From Luteococcus sanguinis (lineage in GTDB: Bacteria; Actinomycetota; Actinomycetes; Propionibacteriales; Propionibacteriaceae), in NCBI RefSeq assembly GCF_039527675.1, contig NZ_BAAAKI010000014.1, positions 62,001 to 126,000 on the forward strand: a stretch of DNA of 64,000 nucleotides, in the 5' to 3' direction. Positions 1-9,200 of the stretch are shown here, piece after piece. Position numbers and translations under genes: made by a program. Below the pieces are notes generated by a model that made no database searches, had not been told where the DNA came from, and was given only the letters and a program-made list of their open reading frames with translations. Each line of letters opens with the position of its first letter. Positions within the stretch are counted from its first letter, which is position 1.

Positions 1-1
1 G

Positions 2-223
2 CTGAAGCAGGCCTTGCAGCGCGCCACCGCAACCGACAGCCTGTCCCTGGCGGCCTACACCGGGCTGCCGCCCGAACTCGTCCGACACTGGGCCCAGCTC
101 GACCCCGAGCCGCAGCCCGATGCCGCCACCGCCGACGTCATCGACCTGGCCGCCGCCCGGGAGCGCTGCAGCAACTCCGGAGTATCCCGTACCTCGTCGT
201 CTCCCATGACCTGCAAGGATTGA
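2..223 (+). CDS. C-terminal fragment of an unidentified protein (cut by window edge)
   Basis: An open frame enters from the left edge in frame 2 and stops with TGA at 221-223, so only the last 73 residues are visible. The visible part is alanine-rich and helical-looking, followed by a low-complexity Ser-rich tail. No motif identifies it. It ends 2 bp before the ATG of the downstream ATPase, whose AAGGA ribosome binding site lies inside this frame, so the two are probably cotranscribed. Because hsdR follows two genes later, the missing part could be HsdS, HsdM or another island gene, but that is inference from position only. Confidence 0.5.
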   Translation: MKQALQRATATDSLSLAAYTGLPPELVRHWAQLDPEPQPDAATADVIDLAAARERCSNSGVSRTSSSPMTCKD

Positions 224-225
224 GC

Positions 226-1380
226 ATGCGAATCACCCATGTGAGGGCCCACAACTGGCGCAACTTCAAGGTGCTCGACTTCGCTGTCGGCGACCGGCTG
301 GTGGTTGTTGGACCAAACGCCTCCGGAAAGTCGAACCTACTGGACCTGTTCCGGTTCCTGTCAGACATCTCCCGTTCCGGCGGCGGCTTGGCCGCAGCGC
401 TTGAAAGCCGTCAGGGGTTGTCCAAGACTCGTTCCCTCTTCGCGCGCAACAACCACCGCGGCGAACTCAATGTCGAGGTAACTCTCGCTGACGACGGGGA
501 AATCTGGGAGTACGAACTTGCCGTCAAGGGCGAATCCGGTGGATTGAACCGCCCCATCGTGGTGAAGGAGGTAGTGCGCCGCAATGGTTCGGTGCTGCTC
601 AATCGGCCGGATGCCCAGGACGCCCAAGACCCGGAACGGCGAACCCAGACACACTTGGAACAAATCTCCGCCAACCAGAAGTTCCGCCCCATCGCCGACT
701 ACTTCGCCAAGACGAACTACTTCCACCTGGTACCGCAGGTGATCCGGCACCCCCAGTCCAGCGGCGTGCTGGGTGCGCGGGCATTCGGTAGCTCGATGAT
801 CGCCGAAATGAATGCCACCCCCGCCAAGACGCGCAACGCCTGGTTCAAACGCATCCAGCGCGGCCTCGTGGCAGCCGTCCCAGGCTTTGAGAGTTTGCGC
901 TTGGAGGTCGACAAGGCGGGACAACCCCACCTCATTGCGGGCTACCGAAACTGGCGCAGCAACCCGTCCGAACAGAACGAAGCCGACTTCTCAGATGGCA
1001 CGCTGCGGCTCATCGGCCTGTTGTGGACGATCGTCAGCGCGCCGTCCAATGGCGGCGTGCTGCTGCTGGAGGAGCCCGAGCTATCCCTGAACACAGCGGT
1101 TGTGAGACGACTCGCCTCGCTACTGGCGGCAGCACAACGCCGCTCATCCATGCAGGTGATTCTGACCACTCATGCCCCCGAATTGCTCGACGACGAGGGA
1201 GTGCGTGCCGACGAGGTGCTTGTGCTGCAGGTGACGGATGACGGAACAACCGCCGCCCCACTGTGGTCGGTCGCCGAAGTCGCGGATGAGTTGGCGGCTG
1301 AGATCCCCTTCTCAGACATCATCTCCGAGCTGATCAGCCCCGAGGATCTCTCGGGGCTTGTGTCGGCCGCCAGGCGGTAG
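226..1380 (+). CDS. SMC/OLD-like AAA ATPase (RloA-like), defence-associated
   Basis: A 384-residue ATPase of the AAA15/AAA21 class (ABC-type head as in OLD and RecF). The Walker A motif GPNASGKS is at about residues 29-36 after an N-terminal strand typical of SMC heads. The signature-like SDGTLR is near 254, Walker B LLLEEPE near 280, and a switch histidine in TTHAPELL near 315. The lid region between Walker A and the signature probably forms a helical insert. I chose ATG 226 because AAGGA lies 6 nt upstream; an in-frame TTG at 220 is possible. The next gene encodes a Toprim-like protein, so the pair resembles a split OLD nuclease, or the RloA/RloB genes found inside type I restriction loci. 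The role in phage defence is inferred from family and position. Confidence 0.85.
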   Translation: MRITHVRAHNWRNFKVLDFAVGDRLVVVGPNASGKSNLLDLFRFLSDISRSGGGLAAALESRQGLSKTRSLFARNNHRGELNVEVTLADDGEIWEYELAVKGESGGLNRPIVVKEVVRRNGSVLLNRPDAQDAQDPERRTQTHLEQISANQKFRPIADYFAKTNYFHLVPQVIRHPQSSGVLGARAFGSSMIAEMNATPAKTRNAWFKRIQRGLVAAVPGFESLRLEVDKAGQPHLIAGYRNWRSNPSEQNEADFSDGTLRLIGLLWTIVSAPSNGGVLLLEEPELSLNTAVVRRLASLLAAAQRRSSMQVILTTHAPELLDDEGVRADEVLVLQVTDDGTTAAPLWSVAEVADELAAEIPFSDIISELISPEDLSGLVSAARR

Positions 1381-1385
1381 GGGCA

Positions 1386-1967
1386 ATGGACCTGGTCGTG
1401 GAGGGCGGCTCCGACGAAGGGGCCGCGCGACGCGTGGTGGAAGCTGCTGGCCATGCGGTGGTCCGCGTGTATGTGGTGCGCGGAACGGGGAACCTGGACC
1501 GTAGGATCACCAACTATTCCAGGGCTGCGCGCACGACGCCGTGGGTGGTCTTCCGCGATTCTGACAATGCCTGCCCTGTGGAACTGCGGACCCGCCTGCT
1601 GGCGGGCATCCCCGAGAACCCCCGCTTTTCGCTCCGCATTGCGCACACCATGACCGAGGCTTGGCTCATGGCAGACAGAAAGGGGTTTGCCGACTATTTC
1701 AAGGTCTCGGTAGGCACCGTGCCCGCCGACCCCGAGGCAGAACCGCATGCCAAACGAAGCTTGCTCGCGTTGTGCCTGAAAAGCCGGAACCGCGACATTC
1801 GCGAGGAGGTCGCCTTCGACGAGGCCCACCCCGGGCCACTGTTCACGGACCACCTGAATGGGTTCGCCACACGTCACTGGGACATCGAGACGGCCGCCCA
1901 GAACAGTCCCTCCTTGCGCCGCGCCATAGCAGCGTTGGCCGCCATGCCGAACGGAGCGAGCGAATGA
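1386..1967 (+). CDS. Toprim-like DUF4276/RloB-type protein, partner of the ATPase
   Basis: A 193-residue protein starting 5 bp after the ATPase stop. The N-terminal strand ends in VVEGGSDE (Glu6) and a second strand ends in RDSDN (Asp58 and Asp60). This E...DxD layout is the metal site of Toprim-fold nucleases and of DUF4276/RloB proteins. A helical C-terminal part follows, containing MTEAWLMAD, a stretch typical of the family. Its stop overlaps the start of hsdR in an ATGA, so translation of the two is coupled. It is likely the nuclease half of a two-gene ATPase/Toprim system. Family membership rests on motif recognition, without a profile search. Confidence 0.72.
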   Translation: MDLVVEGGSDEGAARRVVEAAGHAVVRVYVVRGTGNLDRRITNYSRAARTTPWVVFRDSDNACPVELRTRLLAGIPENPRFSLRIAHTMTEAWLMADRKGFADYFKVSVGTVPADPEAEPHAKRSLLALCLKSRNRDIREEVAFDEAHPGPLFTDHLNGFATRHWDIETAAQNSPSLRRAIAALAAMPNGASE

Positions 1968-4900
1968 TCCTTGAGTCCGAGTGGGAGGACGACATGCTCG
2001 ACTGGCTCGGCGAGCTGGGCTGGGAACCGCTCACCGCGTCCGCCGTCGAACCGGAACGCTCGTCACTGGGCGACCTGGCGCTGCGGGACACCTTTCTGCA
2101 GTCGCTGCGCCGGCTCAACCCGTCCGTGCCGGACACCTTCCTCGCCCAAGCCCTCGCGGAGATGCTGCAGCCCAAGAGCCAGGACTCGTTGGCCGAGAAC
2201 AAGCGCTTCCACGGCATGCTGGCCAGGGGTTTCAACGGCCTTTCATACGTCGACTCCACCGGCCGGGAGCAGACGCCCACGCTCCGGCTCCTCAGCTCCG
2301 ACGCCGGCGAGAACACCTACCAGGCCGTCCGGCAGGTGCGGATCGTTCAGGCCAAGCACAGCCGCCGCTTCGACATCGTCCTGTATGTCAACGGGCTCCC
2401 GCTCGCTGTCATCGAACTCAAGCAGGCCGGCTCCGCGCACGCAACCATTGCCAAGGCCCACGCCCAGATCGGAACCTACCTGCACGAGTTCGGCACCACC
2501 TTCCGCACCGTCGTGGCCACCGTCATCAGCGACGGGTTGACGGCCCAGTACGGGACGCCGTTCACACCGCTGAACCACTACTCGCCGTGGACTGTCGGCG
2601 ACTGGGGTGAGGTGATCGACACCGGCCCCAACGCCCCCGAGCTGGAGACCCTCACCTACGGGCTGTTCGAGCCCACCCGCTTCATCGACATGGTCGTGCA
2701 CTTCACCGCCTTCGACGAGTCCGACGGCGCCATCACGAAACGGATCGCCAAACCGCACCAGTACTTCGCGGTCAAGAAGGCCGTCAGGTCGACGCTGCAG
2801 GCGGTGGGATCAACGGGCAAGGCCGGCGTCGTCTGGCACACCCAGGGCTCGGGCAAGTCGATGGAGATGGAGCTCTACGCCAACCTCGTGATGAGCCATC
2901 CCGAGATGGGCAACCCGACGATCGTCGTCATCACCGACCGCAACGAACTGGACGGGCAGCTGTTCGGCGGTTTCCTCCGCTCGACGCTGCTGCCGGAGAA
3001 GCCGGTGCAGATCAAGAAGCGCTCCGAGCTGCGCGAACGGCTCAGCAACTCGGCGTCCGGGGGTATCTACTTCACGACCCTGCAGAAGTTCGGACGCTCG
3101 CCCAGCGAGCGGGACGCCGGCCTGGACCATCCGCTGCTGACAGATCGGCGCAATGTCGTCGTCATCGTGGACGAGGCACACCGCTCCCACTACGACGATC
3201 TGGACGGCTACGCCCGCCACCTCAAGGACGCACTGCCGAATGCCACCCTGATCGCGTTCACCGGGACGCCGATCAGCAAGACCGACCACAACACCCGCGA
3301 GGTATTCGGCGAGTACATCGACGTGTACGACCTCAGCCGCGCCGTCGAGGACGGTGCCACGGTGCCGGTCTACCTCGAGCAGCGGCTGGTGAAGGTGAAG
3401 CTGTCCGGGGCCCTGACCGCCGAAGACCTCGATCGCGTCGCGGATGAGACCGTCCATGGTCTGGACGAGGCCGAGCGGAGCCGTATCGAGAAGTCGGTGC
3501 TGGTGATCAACGCCATCTACGGTGCACCTGAGCGGCTGCGGACGCTGGCCGCTGACATCGTGGAGCACTGGGAGAAGCGTCGCGGCGCGATGGAACCGGC
3601 TCTGCGGGATGGGGATGAGGGGCCCGTTCCGCACGGGAAGGCGATGATCGTCGGGGCCACCCGCCAGATCTGCGCGAACCTGTACGCCGAGATCGTGAAG
3701 CTCCGGCCGCAGTGGCACAGCAATGATCTCGACAAGGGCGTCATCAAAGTCGTCTACTCCGGCAACGCGACCGACCTCCCGCCGATCCGGGACCACGTGC
3801 GGCGCAGTTCCGAGAACGACGTCATCAAGCGACGGCTCACCGAGGTGGACGACGAGCTCGAACTGGTGATCGTCAAGGACATGATGCTCACCGGTTTCGA
3901 TGCCCCACCGCTGCACACCTTGTACCTGGACCGGCCGCTCAAGGGTGCGTTGCTGATGCAGACCCTGGCGCGGGTCAACCGGACCTTCCGCGGCAAGGAG
4001 GACGGCCTGCTGGTCGCGTATGCGCCGCTGGCCGACAACCTGCGCGCCGCGCTGGAGGAGTACACGCACACCGACCAGGCCACGCGTCCGGTCGGACGGG
4101 ACGTCGACGAGGCCGCGGCGGTGACCCGCGAGGTGCTGTCGGCTCTGGACCAGTTGCTGGCCGGCTTCGACTGGCGTGGCGTGCTGCGGTCCGGGTCGAA
4201 AAAGGCGCGACGTGAGGCGGTGGCCGGTGCCACCGAATACCTGCGCTCCCCGAGGACCCCCGGCAACACCGTCCCGGAGGGTGAGGAGACCCTCGCCGAC
4301 CGGTATCGGAAGCTCTCGGCCCGGCTGTCGCGGATGTGGGCGCTGGCGGCCGGGTCCCAGACGCTGGACGACGTGCGAATCGACATCACCTTCCACGAGG
4401 AGGTGCGGGTGTGGATGGCGAAGTACGACGCGAAGGAGCGCGAGGCCAACGGGCTACCGGTACCGGACGAGGTGCTGCGCCTGCTGCGCGGGGTCGTCGC
4501 AGACGCAACCGGCACCAGCGGGATCACCGACATCTACGACGCCGCGGGCATCCCCAAGCCCAGCCTGCAGAACCTGACGCCGGCAATCGTCCGGCAGTTC
4601 ATGGAGGCCGATCGACCGCACTTGGCGATCGAGGCGCTGCGGGACATGCTGATCGAGGAGGCCGCAGCGGCCACGCGGAGCAACCTGGTGCGAAACAGGG
4701 CCTTCAGCGAGCGGATCAACGAGCTGATGCTGCGCTACACGAACCAGCAGCTGACCTCGGCCGAGGTCATCCAGGAGCTTGCCGAGTTGGCCCGGACGAT
4801 CAGCGCCGAGAACAAGCGCGGGGAACAGTTCCACCCGCCGCTCAACCATGCGGAGATCGCCTTCTACGACGCCCTCGCCGAAGACCCGAGTGCGCTGGCT

Positions 4901-5125
4901 GACATGGACAACGAGGTGCTCGCGGAGATGGCACGGGAGTTGCTCAAGATCCTGCGCAACGACTCCCGGACTGACTGGACGCGCCGCGAGGACGTCCAGG
5001 CCAAGCTCCGGGCCTCGGTCAAGCGCCTCTTGCGCTGGTACAAGTACCCGCCCAGCAAGCAGCCCGAGGCCATCAAGCTGGTGGTCGAGCAGATGGAGGC
5101 CCTGGCCCTGGAGGAAACCGCCTGA
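1964..5125 (+). CDS. hsdR: Type I restriction enzyme, R (HsdR) subunit
   Basis: A 1053-residue motor and nuclease subunit of a type I restriction-modification system. An N-terminal PD-(D/E)xK nuclease is visible as RFDIVLYVNGLPLAVIELK at about residues 135-153 (Asp, then ExK). SF2 helicase motifs follow: HTQGSGKS (Walker A) near 292, VDEAH near 402, FTGTP near 430, and GFDAPPLHTLYLD with QTLARVNR (motifs V and VI) around 645-675. The helical C-terminal part would dock onto HsdM. The start at 1964 overlaps the upstream Toprim gene (ATGA); longer in-frame starts would run through that gene. HsdM and HsdS are not in the window and would have to lie to the left. Confidence 0.95.
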   Translation: MILESEWEDDMLDWLGELGWEPLTASAVEPERSSLGDLALRDTFLQSLRRLNPSVPDTFLAQALAEMLQPKSQDSLAENKRFHGMLARGFNGLSYVDSTGREQTPTLRLLSSDAGENTYQAVRQVRIVQAKHSRRFDIVLYVNGLPLAVIELKQAGSAHATIAKAHAQIGTYLHEFGTTFRTVVATVISDGLTAQYGTPFTPLNHYSPWTVGDWGEVIDTGPNAPELETLTYGLFEPTRFIDMVVHFTAFDESDGAITKRIAKPHQYFAVKKAVRSTLQAVGSTGKAGVVWHTQGSGKSMEMELYANLVMSHPEMGNPTIVVITDRNELDGQLFGGFLRSTLLPEKPVQIKKRSELRERLSNSASGGIYFTTLQKFGRSPSERDAGLDHPLLTDRRNVVVIVDEAHRSHYDDLDGYARHLKDALPNATLIAFTGTPISKTDHNTREVFGEYIDVYDLSRAVEDGATVPVYLEQRLVKVKLSGALTAEDLDRVADETVHGLDEAERSRIEKSVLVINAIYGAPERLRTLAADIVEHWEKRRGAMEPALRDGDEGPVPHGKAMIVGATRQICANLYAEIVKLRPQWHSNDLDKGVIKVVYSGNATDLPPIRDHVRRSSENDVIKRRLTEVDDELELVIVKDMMLTGFDAPPLHTLYLDRPLKGALLMQTLARVNRTFRGKEDGLLVAYAPLADNLRAALEEYTHTDQATRPVGRDVDEAAAVTREVLSALDQLLAGFDWRGVLRSGSKKARREAVAGATEYLRSPRTPGNTVPEGEETLADRYRKLSARLSRMWALAAGSQTLDDVRIDITFHEEVRVWMAKYDAKEREANGLPVPDEVLRLLRGVVADATGTSGITDIYDAAGIPKPSLQNLTPAIVRQFMEADRPHLAIEALRDMLIEEAAAATRSNLVRNRAFSERINELMLRYTNQQLTSAEVIQELAELARTISAENKRGEQFHPPLNHAEIAFYDALAEDPSALADMDNEVLAEMARELLKILRNDSRTDWTRREDVQAKLRASVKRLLRWYKYPPSKQPEAIKLVVEQMEALALEETA

Positions 5126-5127
5126 TC

Positions 5128-5700
5128 ATGGCCTTTCCCGCGTTCCTCGACACGTGCACCCTGTTTGGCGCGGCCCTGTGCGACACGCTGCTGAGCATCG
5201 CGGAGCGGGGTGCCTTCACGCCCTACTGGTCCCCGCAGGTACTTGTCGCCGTGGAGCGGGCAGTTGTCGAGCGTGGTCACGCGAGCCAGGAAGGCATGGC
5301 CCGGCGGGTGCGAGCCATGGACCGTGCGTTCCCGACCGCGTCCGTCACCGGTTATGAGTCCTTGGTGCCCACCATGACCAACCATCCTGGCGACAGACAC
5401 GTTCTGGCTGCGTGTGTGGTGAGCCCGGCGCAAACCTTGGTGACCTTCAACATCAAGGATTTCCCATCAACATCGGTGCAGCCCTATGACGTCGAAGTGG
5501 TACACCCCGACGCCTTTCTGCTCGATCAGCTCGATCTGCATCCGGACGAAGTACAGCAGGCCGTCGCGGTCATGCTCAAACGCAATCAGAGGCCGCCCCA
5601 AGACACCGTCGCACTGGCCGACCTGCTGGAACTGTGTGGCACACCACGCTTCGCTGCCGCCTTGCGGGAGCTGCCTCAGCGAATCCCCTCCGCCGACTGA
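5128..5700 (+). CDS. PIN-domain toxin (VapC-like ribonuclease)
   Basis: A 190-residue PIN-domain protein. The first catalytic Asp is in FLDTCTLF (about residue 8), a second acidic cluster is in PGDRHVLAA, and the family's VTFNIKDFP strand follows. These match the PIN toxins normally paired with an HTH excisionase-like antitoxin. It begins 2 bp after the hsdR stop, so it is probably translated from the hsdR message. The expected antitoxin is encoded downstream on the opposite strand, and the two genes overlap tail-to-tail by 25 bp. The likely activity is metal-dependent RNA cleavage; the target is unknown. Confidence 0.85.
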   Translation: MAFPAFLDTCTLFGAALCDTLLSIAERGAFTPYWSPQVLVAVERAVVERGHASQEGMARRVRAMDRAFPTASVTGYESLVPTMTNHPGDRHVLAACVVSPAQTLVTFNIKDFPSTSVQPYDVEVVHPDAFLLDQLDLHPDEVQQAVAVMLKRNQRPPQDTVALADLLELCGTPRFAAALRELPQRIPSAD

Positions 5701-6155
5701 GCGGTCTTCTCGTGGAGTCCCTCGGCCCGCGCTACCTGTGCCATCTCGTCCAGCGCTCGCTGGCGCTCCTCCGCCGCCCTGCGCTGGTAGTCGATGAGGT
5801 CCCCGAGCCGGATCTTGCGATGGCGGCCCACCGTCGTGTGGGGGATCGAGCCGGCATCGACGATCTTGATCAAGCTGGGGCGCGACATGCCGAGGTAGTC
5901 GGCCGCCTCCTGAGTCGTCATCATCTTGCTCACCGGGGCGATGGAGACGGCCCGGCCCGCAGCCAGATTCTCAGCCGCGAAGCGGAGCACGTCGAAGAGC
6001 TCCTCGGGCAAGTCAATCACCGATGCCCGATCCGCGGAGACCAGCTGGGCCCCTGCTCTCGGTCCCTCGTGGTCGCGCCGCGCCAACTCGCGGTTGAAGT
6101 CAATGATCTCGGCCGAGGGCGTGCTCGGGTTGACGGTGAGAGTGGCGAGCGACAT
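5676..6155 (-). CDS. HTH (excisionase/MerR-type) antitoxin-like DNA-binding protein
   Basis: A 159-residue protein with an N-terminal extension and then a helix-turn-helix of the excisionase class: MTTQEAADYLGMSRPSLIKI followed by the wing VGRHRKIRLGDLIDY. A charged, probably helical tail follows, of the kind that binds the PIN toxin. This architecture is the usual partner of the PIN family encoded next door. Here the gene is convergent and overlaps the toxin 3' end by 25 bp rather than preceding it in an operon. I use the ATG at 6155 because the residues from there match the family; an ATG at 6227 would add 24 residues. It probably represses its own promoter and neutralises the toxin. Confidence 0.8.
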   Translation of the reverse strand: MSLATLTVNPSTPSAEIIDFNRELARRDHEGPRAGAQLVSADRASVIDLPEELFDVLRFAAENLAAGRAVSIAPVSKMMTTQEAADYLGMSRPSLIKIVDAGSIPHTTVGRHRKIRLGDLIDYQRRAAEERQRALDEMAQVARAEGLHEKTAQSAEGIR

Positions 6156-6299
6156 GAGTCCATGATGGTCGCTAAACGCAATATTCGCAACAACTTTGCG
6201 GGCTGCCTTCAGCCAGGTAGCGTCCACGGGCAGACGCGGGCTCCTGCACCCAACATGGGCTCCCGGACCGCCGGGCCCCGCACCATCTGTCCGGATCTA

Positions 6300-9200
6300 C
6301 TAGACGCCGCCCAGTGCTTGTTCAAACTCCTCGACGTTGGATTGCACCCGGAACAAGGTGAGCGCGGAACCAATCTCGTTCAGGGCCGCTTGGCTGAAGT
6401 GGTCTCGACCGACCCCCGCCACCAGCCACTCGACGGGCAAGCGATGTCGGTGAACAGGGGCGCTGGGTTCATACCAGTAAGCACCGGAGACGCGTCCGAT
6501 ATTGACGGTTCGGGTTCCTTTGTCGGGGGCGACAACCATGTCGCCCGGTCTGAGTTCGAAGGCGAACTTGCGCAGTATGGCCACCCAATTGGGATAGGCG
6601 CCGGGTGCCTCGTCGGGATAGCTCGCACGCAGGGCTCGGTCGATGACCTCAGCGTGGTAGCCGACCTCACGGAGGTCCGGGACAGCGTCCCATCCGATGC
6701 TCACGAAGCCATCCGCAAGGAGCTCTTGGGCAGTGAGTGCGTTGTTGTGGATGCCCCACCAGCGTTGTTCGGTGGTTGCATCAACGGCCAGCACCGCGAG
6801 TGCTTCCCCCAGTGCTTTGGCGACCCCCGGCCGCGCCAGTGTCTCGGCACCGATCGATGGACGTTTCGCCATCCCGCTGACGCGCACGGCGGCGCCGTCC
6901 AGCTCGGGCAGCACCTTCTCGAGGCGGGCGAGGAACTCCTCGTTCACGCCATCTGCTGTGTTCACACTGCCCAAGTAGAGGTACAGGACGCGGTCCAGGT
7001 TGTCGGTGTACACGCTGTACGGCCAGGCCATCCCCTTTGCAGCGGGGACTCCCACCACCAACGACGGTGTTCTCGCCGCCGTGCCCCCAGCACGGCCCCC
7101 CACGCTTTCGGCAGTGGATACCAACTCCTCGAGTGCTCTCAGAACATCAGGGGTGTCCACCAGAGCATCCACCACGTCCGCGACGCTCCAGCGTGCCCTG
7201 GGACGAGGATGGGTGCTGCTTGAGTAACCGGGGCGGACGCCCGTCACTGAATCAAGTGCCTCGTCCACCGCATTTCCCCAGAACTTCGCGAGCACCCAGG
7301 TGCGACCCCCTTCATGAATGGCCTCCTCGACTGCCCAGACCCTGCGCTGGTCACGTTGTACATCAGCGATCGTGAGGAGCGCGTCCCAGAGTTCATCGCC
7401 GTTCAGCAACCCCTCCACACTCTTCACCCGTGTGTCGGGCAGCCTGCTCGCGATGTCTGGCATGGAGACTCCATCCGCACGCAGGTGCTCGACCAGTTTC
7501 GGCACGACCATGCGGCGCGACAGCCCCTGCTCCATCCACCCCGGTCCGGTGAGCTCGTAGGTGGGCTGTGATGTCGCTTCTGGTCTCGGAGCGGCTTGGG
7601 TCGAGCGCAGGACATCCTCGGTGCGAGGCCCTCCCGCTGGCCGGGGCCAGGCTGACGTGATGACTCCGGCGAGCCGGGCACCCCGCTCCTCGATGTTCTG
7701 CTCGGTCCACTGGCCCTGGGCCTCAGACAGAATCGTCTGGTTCATGAACAGCGACGTATGCGCCTGCAGGTACTCGCGTTTTCCCTTTCCCCCAGCGGCG
7801 CTCCACGCGTTGTTGGACATGGACGAGTTGTGGTTGCCCTTCACCAACGTCAGGTTGCCCAAGGTCTGAATGAGGTCCTCGCGACGGGCGCTCGCATCAG
7901 AATCATTCCCGCTCAAGGGCCAGTTGTTTGACCACGCCTGGGGCATGACGTGCTCAACCGACAGGTTCTTCGGCGCGAGGGTCTCCTCGACGTCCCTCTT
8001 CCAACGCTCGGCCTCCTCGACAGCCTCCAGAAGCATGCGGTTGACGTCGCGGCGCAGCACCCGGTAGGCGCGCATTTCCCGCAACTGACGCTTCAGGTAG
8101 TCGTCGTCCGGCCAGACGCGACTCGGTCCCGTCAACTTCAGCAGGAAGTCCTCCATGACGTCGGCCGCTTCATGCGGTTCAGCCGCGTTCAGCCGCTCGA
8201 GGATCTCTATCACCAAATGGTTCAGGTCTTTGGTGCCAAGTTTCACAACTGCCCGTCGGGTGATGTAGCTGTCGAGTACCTGGAGCGCCCTCTCCTCCTG
8301 GGCCTTTGGCACCTGGAGATCGCCGCGTGTGATGAACCAGAGCACTACTGGCACGACGACATTCGAGTTCAGCACCTCGAGCACGTGGTAGCGGAAGCGC
8401 GCCTGCGGGGTTCCGGACTCTTCGGACAGGAACTCGCGATATGCCTTGGCATCATCGTGGAGTTCACGCATCAAATCAGAAGCGTTGGGATACTGCGGTG
8501 TCACCTCGTCCCGGAAATCTGCGAAGACACGATCAGACGCGACCTCGCGCACGAGTTTCATCACCATCCACCTGGACAGGAAGATGTCGATCCTGGGACG
8601 GGTCAAGCGGCCCTGGACGACGGGTTCGCGCCAGTAGTCTTCGTCCAGCTCAGACCAGTACTTTTCGTACAGCTTGTCCGAGTCGCCACCTTGCTGTTCG
8701 AGTCGCTGGAAGAGATGGTTCTTGACCAAGTCCGCCGCCAGCAGTGGAGCGCCGCGGAAGTTGAGGGTCTCGAAGATGACTTGGGCATTGTCACCCGGTT
8801 CCAGCTGGATCCCCACCACGGAAAGCCGGTCTCGCAAGCCCACGACCAAGGCATGCAAACGTTCTTTTGTGTTGGCCGGACCGTCCTCCTGCGCCCAGCC
8901 ACGAACCTGTTCGACGAAGAACGTGTGGGCTTGGACGATGCGGGAGCCAGCTACGGAGGTGGGCACAGGACGGACGTCGTCCATCGCAGCGGCGAAGGCA
9001 TCCCGGTCCTTGTTCGTCGGCCACACCTTGAAACGGGCCTCGTCATCGCTCGCCACGTTGTGGTTCACCACGAGAAGCCGGAGGGCGTCGGCATCCTGCG
9101 CATCTCCGAGATCTCGGACGACCAGCTCACTGGCGTCCAGGAGCAGCTGGAGCGTGGTGAGCCGCTGCTGGCCGTCGATCACGTTCCACTGCGCGTAGAA

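Noticed and set aside
2810..4396. Long open frame on the minus strand
   Set aside because: It is antisense to hsdR, with the composition expected of a GC-rich shadow frame and no domain.
5634..7223. Long open frame on the plus strand
   Set aside because: It runs antisense to the HTH gene and the C-terminal part of the GmrSD-type gene; the minus-strand proteins have clear motifs.
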